A stretch of DNA of 24,029 bases from a virus, in the IMG/VR virus record IMGVR_UViG_3300031629_000082, positions 1 to 24,029 of that record, one strand, 5' to 3'. The position numbers and the translations under genes were made by a program. The notes beneath the pieces are model-generated. The model was not told the origin of the DNA, ran no database searches, and was given only the letters and a program-made list of their open reading frames with translations. Shown here piece after piece: positions 8,618-16,031 of this stretch; positions within the stretch are counted from its first letter, which is position 1, and every line of letters begins with the position of its first letter.

Positions 8618-10232
8618 TTACCATCTGCTCCAATTCCACCGCTTGTGCTGCGCCTGCCATTTCCTGCTGGCCCTGATCCATTTCGGCTTGCTGTTGTTGC
8701 TGCTGCTGTCGAGCTTGACGCTTCTCAGCTACCTGTTCAGCACCTAGCAATATATCTGCTGGTGCGCCTAGACGATCTGCTATAGTTCGCCCTGCTTTAT
8801 CAACATCAACAATGTCCAATACATTAGGGTTAACATTTGCAAGCTGCATGATACCATCAATCGCACGTTGAATGCCTGTAACCTCATCCATCTTCTGACT
8901 ACGGGCTAGTGGGCCTACATATTCAATGTCCAAATCACCACCAACTTCTTGCAATACATCTGGCATTGGAGGTAAAGCATTACCACGCATCATGGCATAA
9001 AAAGCGCGTTCAACTACTGGGTTAAGGAACTCAGACTGTAAGCGTCCAAGCGTGGGGCCGAGCAATCTTTGCATCAACTCATAACGCACCTGCACTTCAG
9101 TCGCTGTCATTTGTGGCCCATCGTTCAACTCTAACTGGTCAGAGAAGAAGATTCGCCTTACAGATCCACGCACATCAGCCAACATTAACTGGTCAGCATT
9201 CCAGTTAGTAGCATTCACAATCGGCTCAAGGTTATTCATATCACGCACATAGGTGACTGTACTTGGGCGCATATCAATCTTGCCGAGGATACCATTTTGC
9301 AAAGCCTTTAATGGTGGGTCAATCGACTTCTCCCACGCTTTCATGGCCAGTTTACGGGACTCATTAAGGGTCTTAATGTCTGGGCGAGCTACGCAAGCTG
9401 GGCCAAATCCATACACATCGCCTGTCGTCTTAGACCAACGTGGAACCATGAAGGGTAATTCATAGTATCCTGTCTCCATACAGATCTTCTTGTCGATCAC
9501 ACTAACGTAGTAGCATGCCCAAGGGCGTAGATGTGGTGGTGCAACCAATGGAGCCTCACCCTTTAGCTCACGCGGGAACACAGCATGGATGTAATCGAAC
9601 TCTTTATCTGGATCTGTCTTTAGGGCTTTCATTGCCTTATCACCGCAGTCATCACCAAACTTCTGGTTAGCCTGTCGAGCGGTTAGTTTGATCTTGCGAA
9701 ACACTGTATCGATTCGGCCCTCTTCACTCTCAGCAATAACAATGCCTGACAAATGACACGCTCGGAAGTTGAAGCCACCGAAGTTGCCATCTTTAGTCTT
9801 AATGTCAAACTGTAGGGCAGCAGTACCAAAGCCCACAACGTCTTGGTACGCCTCAGCCACCTCAGTTGAGAAATTAGACTTGCCAAATTCTTGGAACATA
9901 GACTTGCTACATTGCTCAAGCCAGTTCTTAGCTTCTTTGTTCTCGTTCAACTCATCCTGACGGAACCTAAGACCAAACCATTTAGTCGATGGGCTAGTCA
10001 ATGAGCCGTGAAGAGAGGCAGATAGGATCTGTAACGCATGAATAGCAGTAGAATCATAAACCTCTGCGGCACGTTTAGTACCCTTAGTGGTTGTTGAAAT
10101 AAAGTCTACCTTGGATGGCATGAGATATGTGGCTAACTCTTCCCACATTTGATCCCAGTTCACCCTAGCAGCCTTTAGGCTGTCGTAGCGTTTGATTATC
10201 CCTTCAGGGGAGAATAATTTAGGGTCGATCAT
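8601..10232 (-). CDS. Portal (head-to-tail connector) protein
   Basis: A 543-residue protein with the features of podovirus portals: N-terminal 'RYDSLKAARVNWDQMWEELA' and YLMPSK (residues about 15-40), 'STAIHALQILSASLHGSLTSP', a central PFMVPRW...GDVYGFGPA motif near 265-285, and 'MTATEVQVR' near 390. It would form the dodecameric ring through which DNA is packaged and leaves. The C-terminus is a Gln-rich tail with seven consecutive Gln (residues 509-515), encoded by a CAG/CAA run. The start overlaps the previous gene by four bases (ATGA), with GGAG as ribosome binding site. Confidence 0.94.
   Translation of the reverse strand: MIDPKLFSPEGIIKRYDSLKAARVNWDQMWEELATYLMPSKVDFISTTTKGTKRAAEVYDSTAIHALQILSASLHGSLTSPSTKWFGLRFRQDELNENKEAKNWLEQCSKSMFQEFGKSNFSTEVAEAYQDVVGFGTAALQFDIKTKDGNFGGFNFRACHLSGIVIAESEEGRIDTVFRKIKLTARQANQKFGDDCGDKAMKALKTDPDKEFDYIHAVFPRELKGEAPLVAPPHLRPWACYYVSVIDKKICMETGYYELPFMVPRWSKTTGDVYGFGPACVARPDIKTLNESRKLAMKAWEKSIDPPLKALQNGILGKIDMRPSTVTYVRDMNNLEPIVNATNWNADQLMLADVRGSVRRIFFSDQLELNDGPQMTATEVQVRYELMQRLLGPTLGRLQSEFLNPVVERAFYAMMRGNALPPMPDVLQEVGGDLDIEYVGPLARSQKMDEVTGIQRAIDGIMQLANVNPNVLDIVDVDKAGRTIADRLGAPADILLGAEQVAEKRQARQQQQQQQAEMDQGQQEMAGAAQAVELEQMVNGSTS
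8688..8708 (-). repeat. CAG/CAA codon run encoding seven Gln in the portal tail
   Basis: Seven successive Gln codons, mixed CAG and CAA, in the disordered C-terminal tail of the portal. Such a tract can vary in length by slippage, but the mixed codons limit that here. Confidence 0.8.
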
Positions 10233-11680
10233 TTATCTGCTCCATATAAAATACTCATCTTAGACCGCTTAGTGTCAGCGTCATCCAGTAGGCCAGCAAA
10301 CCTAGTGCTAGTTCTATTCATACGCATTAGCATCAACCTACGCTTATGCAACGCCTTTAGCTTAATTGGGTCAGTCTCAGTCTTGATCTGACTGTCGATA
10401 GAGCTAAGTTCTTTAGTCACATCAGCACCAGCATCAACCCTGTCATCAATAGCACCTAAGCTTGATGTAACCTTGTCGTCTTCACCAGTTTTTGTGTAGG
10501 TATCAATGCCGTTAACATAAGTCTTAGTTACATCATCACCAAAGCTAACCCCACCAATTTTAGGTGAATATAAATCATTCGTTGTAGTTACTGGCTTACC
10601 TGTTCCAATATCGTAAGAGTTAGTGGTTCTGACTCGCTCATCAAGTAAGCCTGATGTTTCAGTAGTCGTGGTTGGTTCAATGCCAGAGCGTAGTATTGAC
10701 TCAAGTATATATTTACTTCTTGCTTGATCTTCTTTACTTACCACTAGATCACCAGAGTATGTTTTCTTACTGCCTAGTGCTTTTTGCTCGGCCTCCATTT
10801 CTGCCTGAGTTGCGCCACCTTCCATCCTACCCATCCAATAGGCTTGGTTGTAACTAACCCCATCATTGCGGTACTTATCCTTAATAATGTCATCAAACAG
10901 GATGTTCTTGCTGTTCTTTCCTTCCTCGGCCTTAGCATCATAGGTTTCAGTATTAAACTTATCCTTCACAACTGGCTCTTGGTAAGATTTTTGTAAGTCC
11001 AAATGACGATCCTTAACGCTCTGATCAGAACTGCCTAGTGATATAGAACCCTGCTCTAATGGCTTAACGGTTAAGTCTTTTTTATCACTGGTTGTGAACC
11101 TATCACTCTCTGCGTATGGATCTGTGTTAACTGGCTTTTCTGGATTTACTTTAATACTACTAAACTCTTCAGCATGGGTTGTATCTTCAATGGATGTAAT
11201 AGGTGGCTTTGTTGTCGTCTTTTTATCTACCACTGGCACTGTCTTGCTCTTAACAAGTAACTGATCCGATATTGAAGAGCTAGAGGTGACTTTAGCTATA
11301 GGGTTGCCAGCAGACACTGTAGCTGTTGAAGAGATTAATCCAACAGGGTTTTTGTCAGCCTTTGGTGTGGTGGTTGTTTTATTCACCACTGGCTTTACAG
11401 TAGAAACTAAATCAACATTACGCTCATGTGGACTACCTTGGGTAACAACTGTTGTTGGCGCAACTACCTTTGGAACAACTGGGGCTGCTGGGGTATTGTT
11501 AGCTTTATTACGCGCGTCTCTAAGCCTTTTAGCAAGCTTTTCTGCTGCGCTATTAGTCCCGCCACTACCCGCTCGGCCACCATTACTGGTCTGTTTATTA
11601 GCAGAAGCATTGTTGTTCTTGTTCTGATACCCTGTCATGGCACTGTTGCCGCCGTTTGGTGTTGCAAATGTAAGTCCCAT
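10229..11680 (-). CDS. Low-complexity Thr/Lys/Ser-rich protein between terminase and portal
   Basis: A 483-residue protein that I cannot assign to a family. The first 250 residues look disordered: Asn/Gly/Ser-rich at the N-terminus, then repeated Thr-Lys-Pro-Val tracts such as KTTTTPK and DKKTTTKPP. The second half is more regular, with 'YNQAYWMGRMEGGATQAEMEAEQKALG' near residues 278-304, Thr-rich strands, and a basic C-terminal helix (KALHKRRLMLMRMNR). There is no signal peptide or membrane segment. It has a clear ribosome binding site (GAGGCAGTT before ATG) and overlaps the portal start. Position between TerL and portal suggests a virion or packaging-associated protein, but there is no motif evidence. 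The C-terminal half may be the folded, conserved part. Confidence 0.6.
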   Translation of the reverse strand: MGLTFATPNGGNSAMTGYQNKNNNASANKQTSNGGRAGSGGTNSAAEKLAKRLRDARNKANNTPAAPVVPKVVAPTTVVTQGSPHERNVDLVSTVKPVVNKTTTTPKADKNPVGLISSTATVSAGNPIAKVTSSSSISDQLLVKSKTVPVVDKKTTTKPPITSIEDTTHAEEFSSIKVNPEKPVNTDPYAESDRFTTSDKKDLTVKPLEQGSISLGSSDQSVKDRHLDLQKSYQEPVVKDKFNTETYDAKAEEGKNSKNILFDDIIKDKYRNDGVSYNQAYWMGRMEGGATQAEMEAEQKALGSKKTYSGDLVVSKEDQARSKYILESILRSGIEPTTTTETSGLLDERVRTTNSYDIGTGKPVTTTNDLYSPKIGGVSFGDDVTKTYVNGIDTYTKTGEDDKVTSSLGAIDDRVDAGADVTKELSSIDSQIKTETDPIKLKALHKRRLMLMRMNRTSTRFAGLLDDADTKRSKMSILYGADK

Positions 11681-11746
11681 AACTGCCTCTTATAAAATTT
11701 ATTTACCAGTTTGCTGGCATGTTGATTTATATGCTGCGCCTAATCC

Positions 11747-11760
11747 ATGCGGTTATTAGA
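11747..11760 (-). repeat. 14-bp direct repeat, copy 2 (TCTAATAACCGCAT)
   Basis: Exact copy of the 7601-7614 element, here overlapping the TAA stop of the large terminase gene (11756-11758) and starting the 75-base gap before the next structural gene. Downstream in the same gap are an AT-rich TATAAA and a small CCAG/CTGG hairpin, neither convincing as a promoter or terminator. Confidence 0.6.
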
Positions 11761-13003
11761 AAGATCCAATCACTTGAGGCTGGAGGCCAAGAGGTTCTTG
11801 GAAGCCTACACCAAAATACCTGAACGCATCAGCACCGTGGCTGGCAAAGTCGTGTACTGGTCGATCCTTGTACACTTGATTAACTTCATCGAACTGCTTG
11901 TGATAGGTAGCAAGGCAATCGAGGCCCAGCTTACACTTCTCTTCATCGAACCAACAGCGGTTGAACAATGACCTTACTGCTTGGATACCATCCATTATAG
12001 GAATATTCTTCACTACATTGAAGTGTAGCCCCATTTCAGCAGCTTGCTCTAACCGTGAGCGTCCAGTACCCAGCTCCCTGACCTTAATGTCGTGTGGTGC
12101 GTTATGCTCATCATAGATATAAGGCTTATCCTGTAACAACTTAACGTAAAACGCCAAGCCCTCACCAGAATGCTGTTCGTAATCTATTACTCTTATCTCT
12201 TTATTCACTACCTGTGTGAACCAAATAGCCGTTGCGTCTGCTACTCCGAGGTCAAACCAAGTCTGAACTGGTACTTGTTGCTCCCAAGGTACGTTAGTAA
12301 TGCGGCCCTCTGCTCTTGCTTCACGCATTTGCTTGGCATAGTACGCGCCTTTACTTACCGACATACACTCACCTTCCCAAACGTGCATATATAAATCTGG
12401 ATCAGTATTCTTTAAGTGAAGCCGCTCGGCCTCCAGTGCTTTAGGGAACCAAGGATTTGAATCCCAATTGGCTCGAACAGCACAAATGTCTGGTGGTGGG
12501 GATATAATGAACCGCTGGTAAGTATCATCGAATTGTCGCATAGGGTTAAAACTAACTATGATCTGGCTAGAGTCAGACCTTATTGTCGGTATCAATACAT
12601 CCCATGACGCTTTTGTTACCGCTTCAGCCTCTTCTACCCAGACTCGATCAATACCCTCCATTGATTTAATCTTGTTTACGTTAGACCTTAGCCCCTCGAA
12701 GATAAACCTAGATCCGTTCTTGGCTAGTATCTGTGTCTTCTGTACCTCAAAGAACGAAGTAAGCCCCAGCCTATCGATGGTATCTGATAGTAACTGAAGC
12801 ACCGAGTCTGATACTGACCTCTGTATTTCACGCGCACATAATATTCTGGTTGGGTTTGCCCTAGCCTGAAGCACTAGCATAGTTGCTATAGCCCAACTTT
12901 TCCCTGATCCCCTACCACCCCAAGCCACTAAATACCTAGCATCACTCTGCGAGAACTCCCTAAATAGTTCAGGCATGGTAGCTTTAATCGTCAAGGAACT
13001 CAT
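11756..13003 (-). CDS. terL: Terminase large subunit (PBSX/phage terminase type)
   Basis: A 415-residue DNA-packaging motor. The ATPase domain has Walker A GGRGSGKS (residues 29-36), Walker B VWVEEAE (121-127) and the coupling motif SFNP (151-154). The C-terminal RNase H-like nuclease domain shows [11 protein letters not shown] with its acidic residue at D251, VIDYEQ about 25 residues later, and a final acidic residue in HGADAFRYF near residue 400. Length and motifs fit the PBSX-like terminase group. It would cut the concatemer and pump DNA through the portal. The start overlaps the small-subunit gene by 20 bases, with AGGA as ribosome binding site. Confidence 0.95.
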   Translation of the reverse strand: MSSLTIKATMPELFREFSQSDARYLVAWGGRGSGKSWAIATMLVLQARANPTRILCAREIQRSVSDSVLQLLSDTIDRLGLTSFFEVQKTQILAKNGSRFIFEGLRSNVNKIKSMEGIDRVWVEEAEAVTKASWDVLIPTIRSDSSQIIVSFNPMRQFDDTYQRFIISPPPDICAVRANWDSNPWFPKALEAERLHLKNTDPDLYMHVWEGECMSVSKGAYYAKQMREARAEGRITNVPWEQQVPVQTWFDLGVADATAIWFTQVVNKEIRVIDYEQHSGEGLAFYVKLLQDKPYIYDEHNAPHDIKVRELGTGRSRLEQAAEMGLHFNVVKNIPIMDGIQAVRSLFNRCWFDEEKCKLGLDCLATYHKQFDEVNQVYKDRPVHDFASHGADAFRYFGVGFQEPLGLQPQVIGSF

Positions 13004-13292
13004 TTGGCATATCCTGAAATTCGACTAATATCTTTGAATGAACATCTAAGCCAAGCTCACCAGTAACCTCAATCGCCTTACGTTTAGCTGCCTTATACTG
13101 GGCTAGTTCTTTAAAGCATTGAAACGCCATAGCATAGTCTTTAGCCTCCATAGATAGTTCTGCTAACTTAACCATGCCAGCGATAGGATCACATCCAAGC
13201 GCGTCTAATTGTTCAGTAACGCTCGATGTAGCCTTGTTCTGTGTGCCTTTCTGTCTGCCTCCCGTTTTGGGTGAGCCTTTTAATTTAGCCAT
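12984..13292 (-). CDS. terS: Terminase small subunit (probable)
   Basis: A 102-residue basic protein directly upstream of, and overlapping, terL. The N-terminus [17 protein letters not shown] (residues about 9-25) is the basic 'GGRxKGTxNK' segment recognised in many phage small terminase or DNA-binding packaging proteins; a helical region '[23 protein letters not shown]' follows. The small subunit normally recognises the packaging site and loads TerL. The start has only a weak ribosome binding site (AGAG). The packaging site itself could not be located. Confidence 0.8.
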   Translation of the reverse strand: MAKLKGSPKTGGRQKGTQNKATSSVTEQLDALGCDPIAGMVKLAELSMEAKDYAMAFQCFKELAQYKAAKRKAIEVTGELGLDVHSKILVEFQDMPNEFLDD

Positions 13293-13334
13293 TCTATTAA
13301 CACTCTAGTTTAGATTGATTCTTCCACGGGCCTT

Positions 13335-13565
13335 TTACACCCTACGCCCTGTAATATTGGCAGCAGATTGAGCATCAACATAAAGCCAGCCGTTGTCGCT
13401 ATCATCTACACCTGCCATACAGACAATGAAAACGTCACTCTCATTTGTACGACTATCATGCCTACAGACTGAAATGACATAAGACGTATTTAAAAGCACC
13501 TCATCCCCTTTATCGTATGTTCCATTACTCTCATCTAGCACCAATACTTCAGCAAATTCGTTCAT
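13335..13565 (-). CDS. Small unknown protein upstream of terminase
   Basis: A 76-residue protein, MNEFAEVLVLDESNG..., started at the ATG whose ATGA overlaps the stop of the HTH gene. An in-frame earlier start at 13589 would lie wholly inside that gene and lacks a better binding site. It is acidic and beta-rich, with GDEVLLNTSYVISV and 'GWLYVDAQSAANI', which looks like a small barrel or RNA/DNA-binding-like fold, but I recognise no family. It is co-transcribed with dut and the terminase genes. Confidence 0.65.
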   Translation of the reverse strand: MNEFAEVLVLDESNGTYDKGDEVLLNTSYVISVCRHDSRTNESDVFIVCMAGVDDSDNGWLYVDAQSAANITGRRV

Positions 13566-14005
13566 AACTTCCACGCCTTTCTTAACCATACTGATTCAAC
13601 ATCATTAGGATGTGGCTCCCTGTCACGCCCCTCACGGTACTGCCAATTACCTTGCCTTACTGGTTCACCTATTGACTGTTCTACCGTCCAGCCGTAGCGT
13701 AGACGATCTGACAAGGTTTTACGCGGTATCCCACTAAGCTCTGATAATTCCCTTATGGTGTACTCTTCCCCTAAGTGAAGAACACGATGGTGTCTGTCGA
13801 TAGCTTCCTTACCATTTTGGAAGACTATTCCTAATTCCCATGCTCTCGTTTTGATGGTGCTGTACTTTATGCCGAGGCGTTCTGATGCCTCCCTTAAAGT
13901 AAAACCCCTTAACGCAAAAAACTGCAATATCACCGAAGTGTCGCAGTTGTACCTATCCCGCAAGAAATTATGCGGCTGTCTTTTCGCCTGTTGATCCAAA
14001 GCCAC
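13562..14005 (-). CDS. Protein with two helix-turn-helix-like segments
   Basis: A 147-residue protein starting at GTG with AGAGG upstream, overlapping the end of the dUTPase gene by 38 bases. Two segments look like helix-turn-helix units: 'FTLREASERLGIKYSTIKTRAWELGI' (residues about 35-60) and 'YTIRELSELSGIPRKTLSDRLRYGWTVEQSI' (82-112). The second resembles the HTH repeats found in HNH endonucleases and phage regulators, but no catalytic HNH motif is present. It may be a DNA-binding regulator of late genes or a packaging-site binder, since the terminase genes follow; this is inference. The start is uncertain. Confidence 0.65.
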   Translation of the reverse strand: MALDQQAKRQPHNFLRDRYNCDTSVILQFFALRGFTLREASERLGIKYSTIKTRAWELGIVFQNGKEAIDRHHRVLHLGEEYTIRELSELSGIPRKTLSDRLRYGWTVEQSIGEPVRQGNWQYREGRDREPHPNDVESVWLRKAWKL

Positions 14006-14435
14006 CTATGCCTCTGTCGGTTTCTTCTAACTCATCTACTACATCCCACACGATTTGATCTACCTTCTCGATAACTAGCTGTGCGATACGATCACCTGAT
14101 TCAATGTACTGGGTTACTTGGCTATTGTTATACAGTGATACAAACACCTGACCTCGATAGTCACTATCGATAATACCAACACAATTACTGGGAGCTAATC
14201 CTTTCTTATCAGCCAAACCACTACGGGCAAATACCTTACCGCAGTAACCAACTGGAATATGTAGCTGGATACCTGTTGGGATCAACTCGGCCATGCCTTG
14301 TATAATATACTGTGGCTTACCTATCTCAGCGTATAAATCCATCGCAGCAGATCCCTTAGTTTGATACGCAGGCAATGGGTGCTTACCCGTATGCTTAATC
14401 TTTACCTTAATGCCTGTCTTCTTTGCTGCTGCCAT
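13968..14435 (-). CDS. dut: dUTP diphosphatase (dUTPase)
   Basis: A 155-residue trimeric-type dUTPase with all five motifs in order: AAMDLYA (30-36), ARSGLA (70-75), GIIDSDYRGQV (87-97), GDRIAQLVI (114-122) and the C-terminal P-loop-like RGIGGFGSTG (141-150). It hydrolyses dUTP to dUMP and pyrophosphate, keeping uracil out of phage DNA and supplying the dTTP precursor. The length is normal. It is the first gene after a strong extended -10 promoter whose transcript would run on into terminase and the head genes. The ribosome binding site is weak (CTGGA close to the ATG). Confidence 0.96.
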   Translation of the reverse strand: MAAAKKTGIKVKIKHTGKHPLPAYQTKGSAAMDLYAEIGKPQYIIQGMAELIPTGIQLHIPVGYCGKVFARSGLADKKGLAPSNCVGIIDSDYRGQVFVSLYNNSQVTQYIESGDRIAQLVIEKVDQIVWDVVDELEETDRGIGGFGSTGEKTAA

Positions 14436-14466
14436 TCCAGATACCCAGATATTAACTCAATGGTTT

Positions 14467-14475
14467 ATTATACCA
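14467..14475 (-). promoter_or_regulatory. Extended -10 promoter for dut and late genes
   Basis: The minus strand reads TGGTATAAT, a perfect sigma70 -10 (TATAAT) with the TG extension. No good -35 lies at 16-18 bases upstream, which extended -10 promoters can dispense with. It sits in the 42-base gap between the 62-residue gene and dut, so transcription would start near 14460, upstream of the dut ATG. Confidence 0.65.
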
Positions 14476-14477
14476 CA

Positions 14478-14666
14478 TTACTGAATCATGCTACGAAATT
14501 CTTCTATTGTCATACCCAGAGCCTTGGCTTCTTTGTGGTCATCGATGCCATTCCGAGCCTTACACTTAACCGCGTAACTAGCATCCATCATCTTCTCATT
14601 CTTGGCCAATATCTTCTTAGCCTCAGTTTCAGAATAATAGGTACGGCGGTAATGATCATTGCTCAC
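14478..14666 (-). CDS. Small basic unknown protein
   Basis: A 62-residue protein, VSNDHYRRTYYSETEAKKIL..., started at the GTG whose GTGA overlaps the stop of the membrane-protein gene. A TTG ten codons upstream would lie inside that gene. It is charged and probably helical, ending ALGMTIEEFRSMIQ. I recognise no family. It is the last gene before the dut promoter. Confidence 0.6.
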   Translation of the reverse strand: MSNDHYRRTYYSETEAKKILAKNEKMMDASYAVKCKARNGIDDHKEAKALGMTIEEFRSMIQ

Positions 14667-14806
14667 CCAGAGATACCGAGTAAGAACAAAACCCAACAGC
14701 CTGACATTAAGACGGAACCCATTACGCTAACAATTATCAGCGCAGTGTCACGCTTCTCAACAGCCTTTACTAAATCGCTTGATGCTAAATATTTATAATC
14801 CTTCAT
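14663..14806 (-). CDS. 47-residue single-pass membrane protein
   Basis: A short gene with a good ribosome binding site (AGGGG, about eight bases before ATG), overlapping both neighbours: its start lies within the end of the previous gene and its TGA overlaps the next GTG. The first 20 residues are polar and charged (MKDYKYLASSDLVKAVEKRD), followed by an uninterrupted apolar stretch from about residue 22 to 45 (ALIIVSVMGSVLMSGC, then WVLFLLGI), long enough for one transmembrane helix. The likely topology is N-terminus in the cytoplasm. It could be a small phage membrane effector, pinholin-like or involved in exclusion, but nothing in the sequence decides this. MSGC resembles a weak lipobox, probably by chance. 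Confidence 0.72.
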   Translation of the reverse strand: MKDYKYLASSDLVKAVEKRDTALIIVSVMGSVLMSGCWVLFLLGISG

Positions 14807-14990
14807 CACAATACCCCTTTACCCTATTAAGCTCGGTTAACCATGCGGCCAGCGCACTATCTGCTCTATTACTATACGGAACAAGAAGCGACATATCAAA
14901 GCCGCCTGCCTCAGTGTGTTCTTTATAGACCTTGTTGTACTCTCCAACAGCCTCAAGGCGCTTTACGTTTAACTGCTCTAGTAAATCCAT
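14793..14990 (-). CDS. Small unknown protein
   Basis: A 65-residue protein, MDLLEQLNVKRLEAVGEYNK..., with AGGGGG seven bases before the ATG. It is helical and acidic at the start, with 'SNRADSALAAWLTELNRVKGY' near the end. I recognise no family. It lies eight bases after the preceding gene and overlaps the membrane-protein gene by 14 bases. Confidence 0.65.
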   Translation of the reverse strand: MDLLEQLNVKRLEAVGEYNKVYKEHTEAGGFDMSLLVPYSNRADSALAAWLTELNRVKGYCDEGL

Positions 14991-14998
14991 AATACCCC

Positions 14999-15268
14999 CT
15001 AGTAGTTCACTTCTTGATATTCAGCCCACTCGCGCGCATCATCAACGCCCTCGCTTTCCATATCAATATCGTTGTACACATCTTCAAGCTGATCTGGAGA
15101 CAACACCCCAGTGCGCTTAATAAACTTCATCTGGTTAGCGTTTCTGAATAAATCCATCAACCCCTTTTCAATCAAGTTGCGCTCATAGTTATCTCTTGGC
15201 ATTTCCCACGCCATAAAGCCACTCTTCATAATGCGCTCAATATCTAACCTTAATTCATTATTAGTCAT
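14999..15268 (-). CDS. Small acidic unknown protein
   Basis: An 89-residue protein. I chose the ATG at 15268 (MTNNELRLDIERIM) because GAGGTG precedes it; an alternative GTG two codons upstream has no room for a binding site. It is strongly acidic towards the C-terminus (QLEDVYNDIDMESEGVDD) and has two probable helices. No family recognised. A very stable UACG hairpin sits just upstream of its ribosome binding site. Confidence 0.65.
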   Translation of the reverse strand: MTNNELRLDIERIMKSGFMAWEMPRDNYERNLIEKGLMDLFRNANQMKFIKRTGVLSPDQLEDVYNDIDMESEGVDDAREWAEYQEVNY

Positions 15269-15280
15269 AACCACCTCACT

Positions 15281-15294
15281 GGGGCCGTAGCCCC
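15281..15294 (-). other. UNCG tetraloop hairpin abutting a ribosome binding site
   Basis: The minus-strand transcript contains GGGGC-UACG-GCCCC, a 5-bp GC stem closed by a C(UACG)G loop, one of the most stable RNA tetraloops. It lies between two genes, three bases upstream of the GAGGTG of the next gene. No T-run follows on this strand, so it is not a normal terminator. On the opposite strand a T/A-rich tail follows but no gene needs it. Confidence 0.7.
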
Positions 15295-15301
15295 TTATTA
15301 T

Positions 15302-15541
15302 TTAAGCTGCTTTTCTTGCGTAGTATTCTTCAGCACCCAAAGCCATGTAAGTTAACAAGTCTTCAGGAGTCTGGAAAAGGCGAGCGATCAAACCGTCAAC
15401 CTCACCTTCAATCTTCATCCAGTAAGCATCTTCCATGCCGTCATATAAACCAGATCCGATTTCGATACCGTCTTTCAAAAGTACAAGCTTCTTGTTGGTA
15501 GAACCTTCGATTGCTTCTAGTGATGTAATAAATGTTGTCAT
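15302..15541 (-). CDS. Small unknown acidic protein, first gene after promoter
   Basis: A 79-residue protein, MTTFITSLEAIEGSTNKKLV..., with GAGG eight bases before the ATG. It looks like a small alpha/beta protein: strands 'KKLVLLKDGIEIGSGLYDG', then a helix 'PEDLLTYMALGAEEYYARK'. No family recognised. It is the first gene downstream of the promoter at about 15590, so it is probably among the more highly expressed leftward genes. Confidence 0.7.
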   Translation of the reverse strand: MTTFITSLEAIEGSTNKKLVLLKDGIEIGSGLYDGMEDAYWMKIEGEVDGLIARLFQTPEDLLTYMALGAEEYYARKAA

Positions 15542-15563
15542 GGTGAACCTCTTCGTTGTTTGG

Positions 15564-15612
15564 TTTAACTAAACTACACCACCACCATATATACATTTAT
15601 GTTCATGGTCAA
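15564..15612 (-). promoter_or_regulatory. Leftward promoter with conserved downstream element, copy A
   Basis: On the minus strand TTGACC (15612-15607), 17 bases, then TATGGT (15589-15584) make a good sigma70 promoter. The 26 bases from the -10 onward (15564-15589) are 22/26 identical, without gaps, to 18497-18522. The part just downstream contains GTTTA-GT-TAAAC, a perfect inverted repeat, which suggests an operator over the transcription start. Confidence 0.7.
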
Positions 15613-15635
15613 CACATTTTTGAATATAAACTAAA

Positions 15636-16031
15636 TTAATTTCTGGAGGTCATCGCCGCATGTCGGGCTTGGGCTAACCTGTATCGCTTAAAGTCAGCTA
15701 GAGACTGCTGCCTACCACCGCGCTTATCAGCCTCATAAATCATCATCACTACCTTGTCTGTTTCTATCGTGGCTCGCTGCTCCCGCGATGGGCCAGTGGG
15801 ACGGCCTGAGTCTGGTGGGAATAACTCGTTAACACTTACGCCAACCGATTCTGCTACCTCCATTGCGCTAGCTCCACAGGCGAAACAGTTTATTAGCACT
15901 GTACCATCTGAGCATTCTTTTAGGCTTAGGCTTCCTGAACCTCCACCATGTACAGGACAACATGCCCTCCACCGATTAGTACCACTAGACCTAACCCCCT
16001 CCAGCATCATTAAGATTGCTTCAACACTCAT
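15636..16031 (-). CDS. Stand-alone CHC2 zinc-finger (primase-type) protein
   Basis: A 131-residue protein with the zinc-binding arrangement of DnaG-type primases: C25-P-V-H28, then C49-F-A-C52, with G53 following as usual, and the helical 'AMEVAESVGVSVNELFPP' that caps the zinc domain. After it comes a short basic helical tail, and the protein ends without a TOPRIM catalytic domain; none is encoded nearby. The zinc domain normally recognises primer initiation sites on single-stranded DNA. It may be a split primase subunit or a helicase partner. The start overlaps the helicase stop by four bases (ATGA), which implies joint function. Confidence 0.82.
   Translation of the reverse strand: MSVEAILMMLEGVRSSGTNRWRACCPVHGGGSGSLSLKECSDGTVLINCFACGASAMEVAESVGVSVNELFPPDSGRPTGPSREQRATIETDKVVMMIYEADKRGGRQQSLADFKRYRLAQARHAAMTSRN

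Noticed and set aside
11286-11695. Two plus-strand frames opposite the Thr-rich protein
   Set aside because: Antisense shadows of a biased composition; hydrophobic residues arise from complementing Thr/Lys/Asn codons.
14361-14798. 145-residue plus-strand frame opposite dut and small genes
   Set aside because: It is antisense to the well-supported dut gene and several small coupled genes, with no ribosome binding site.
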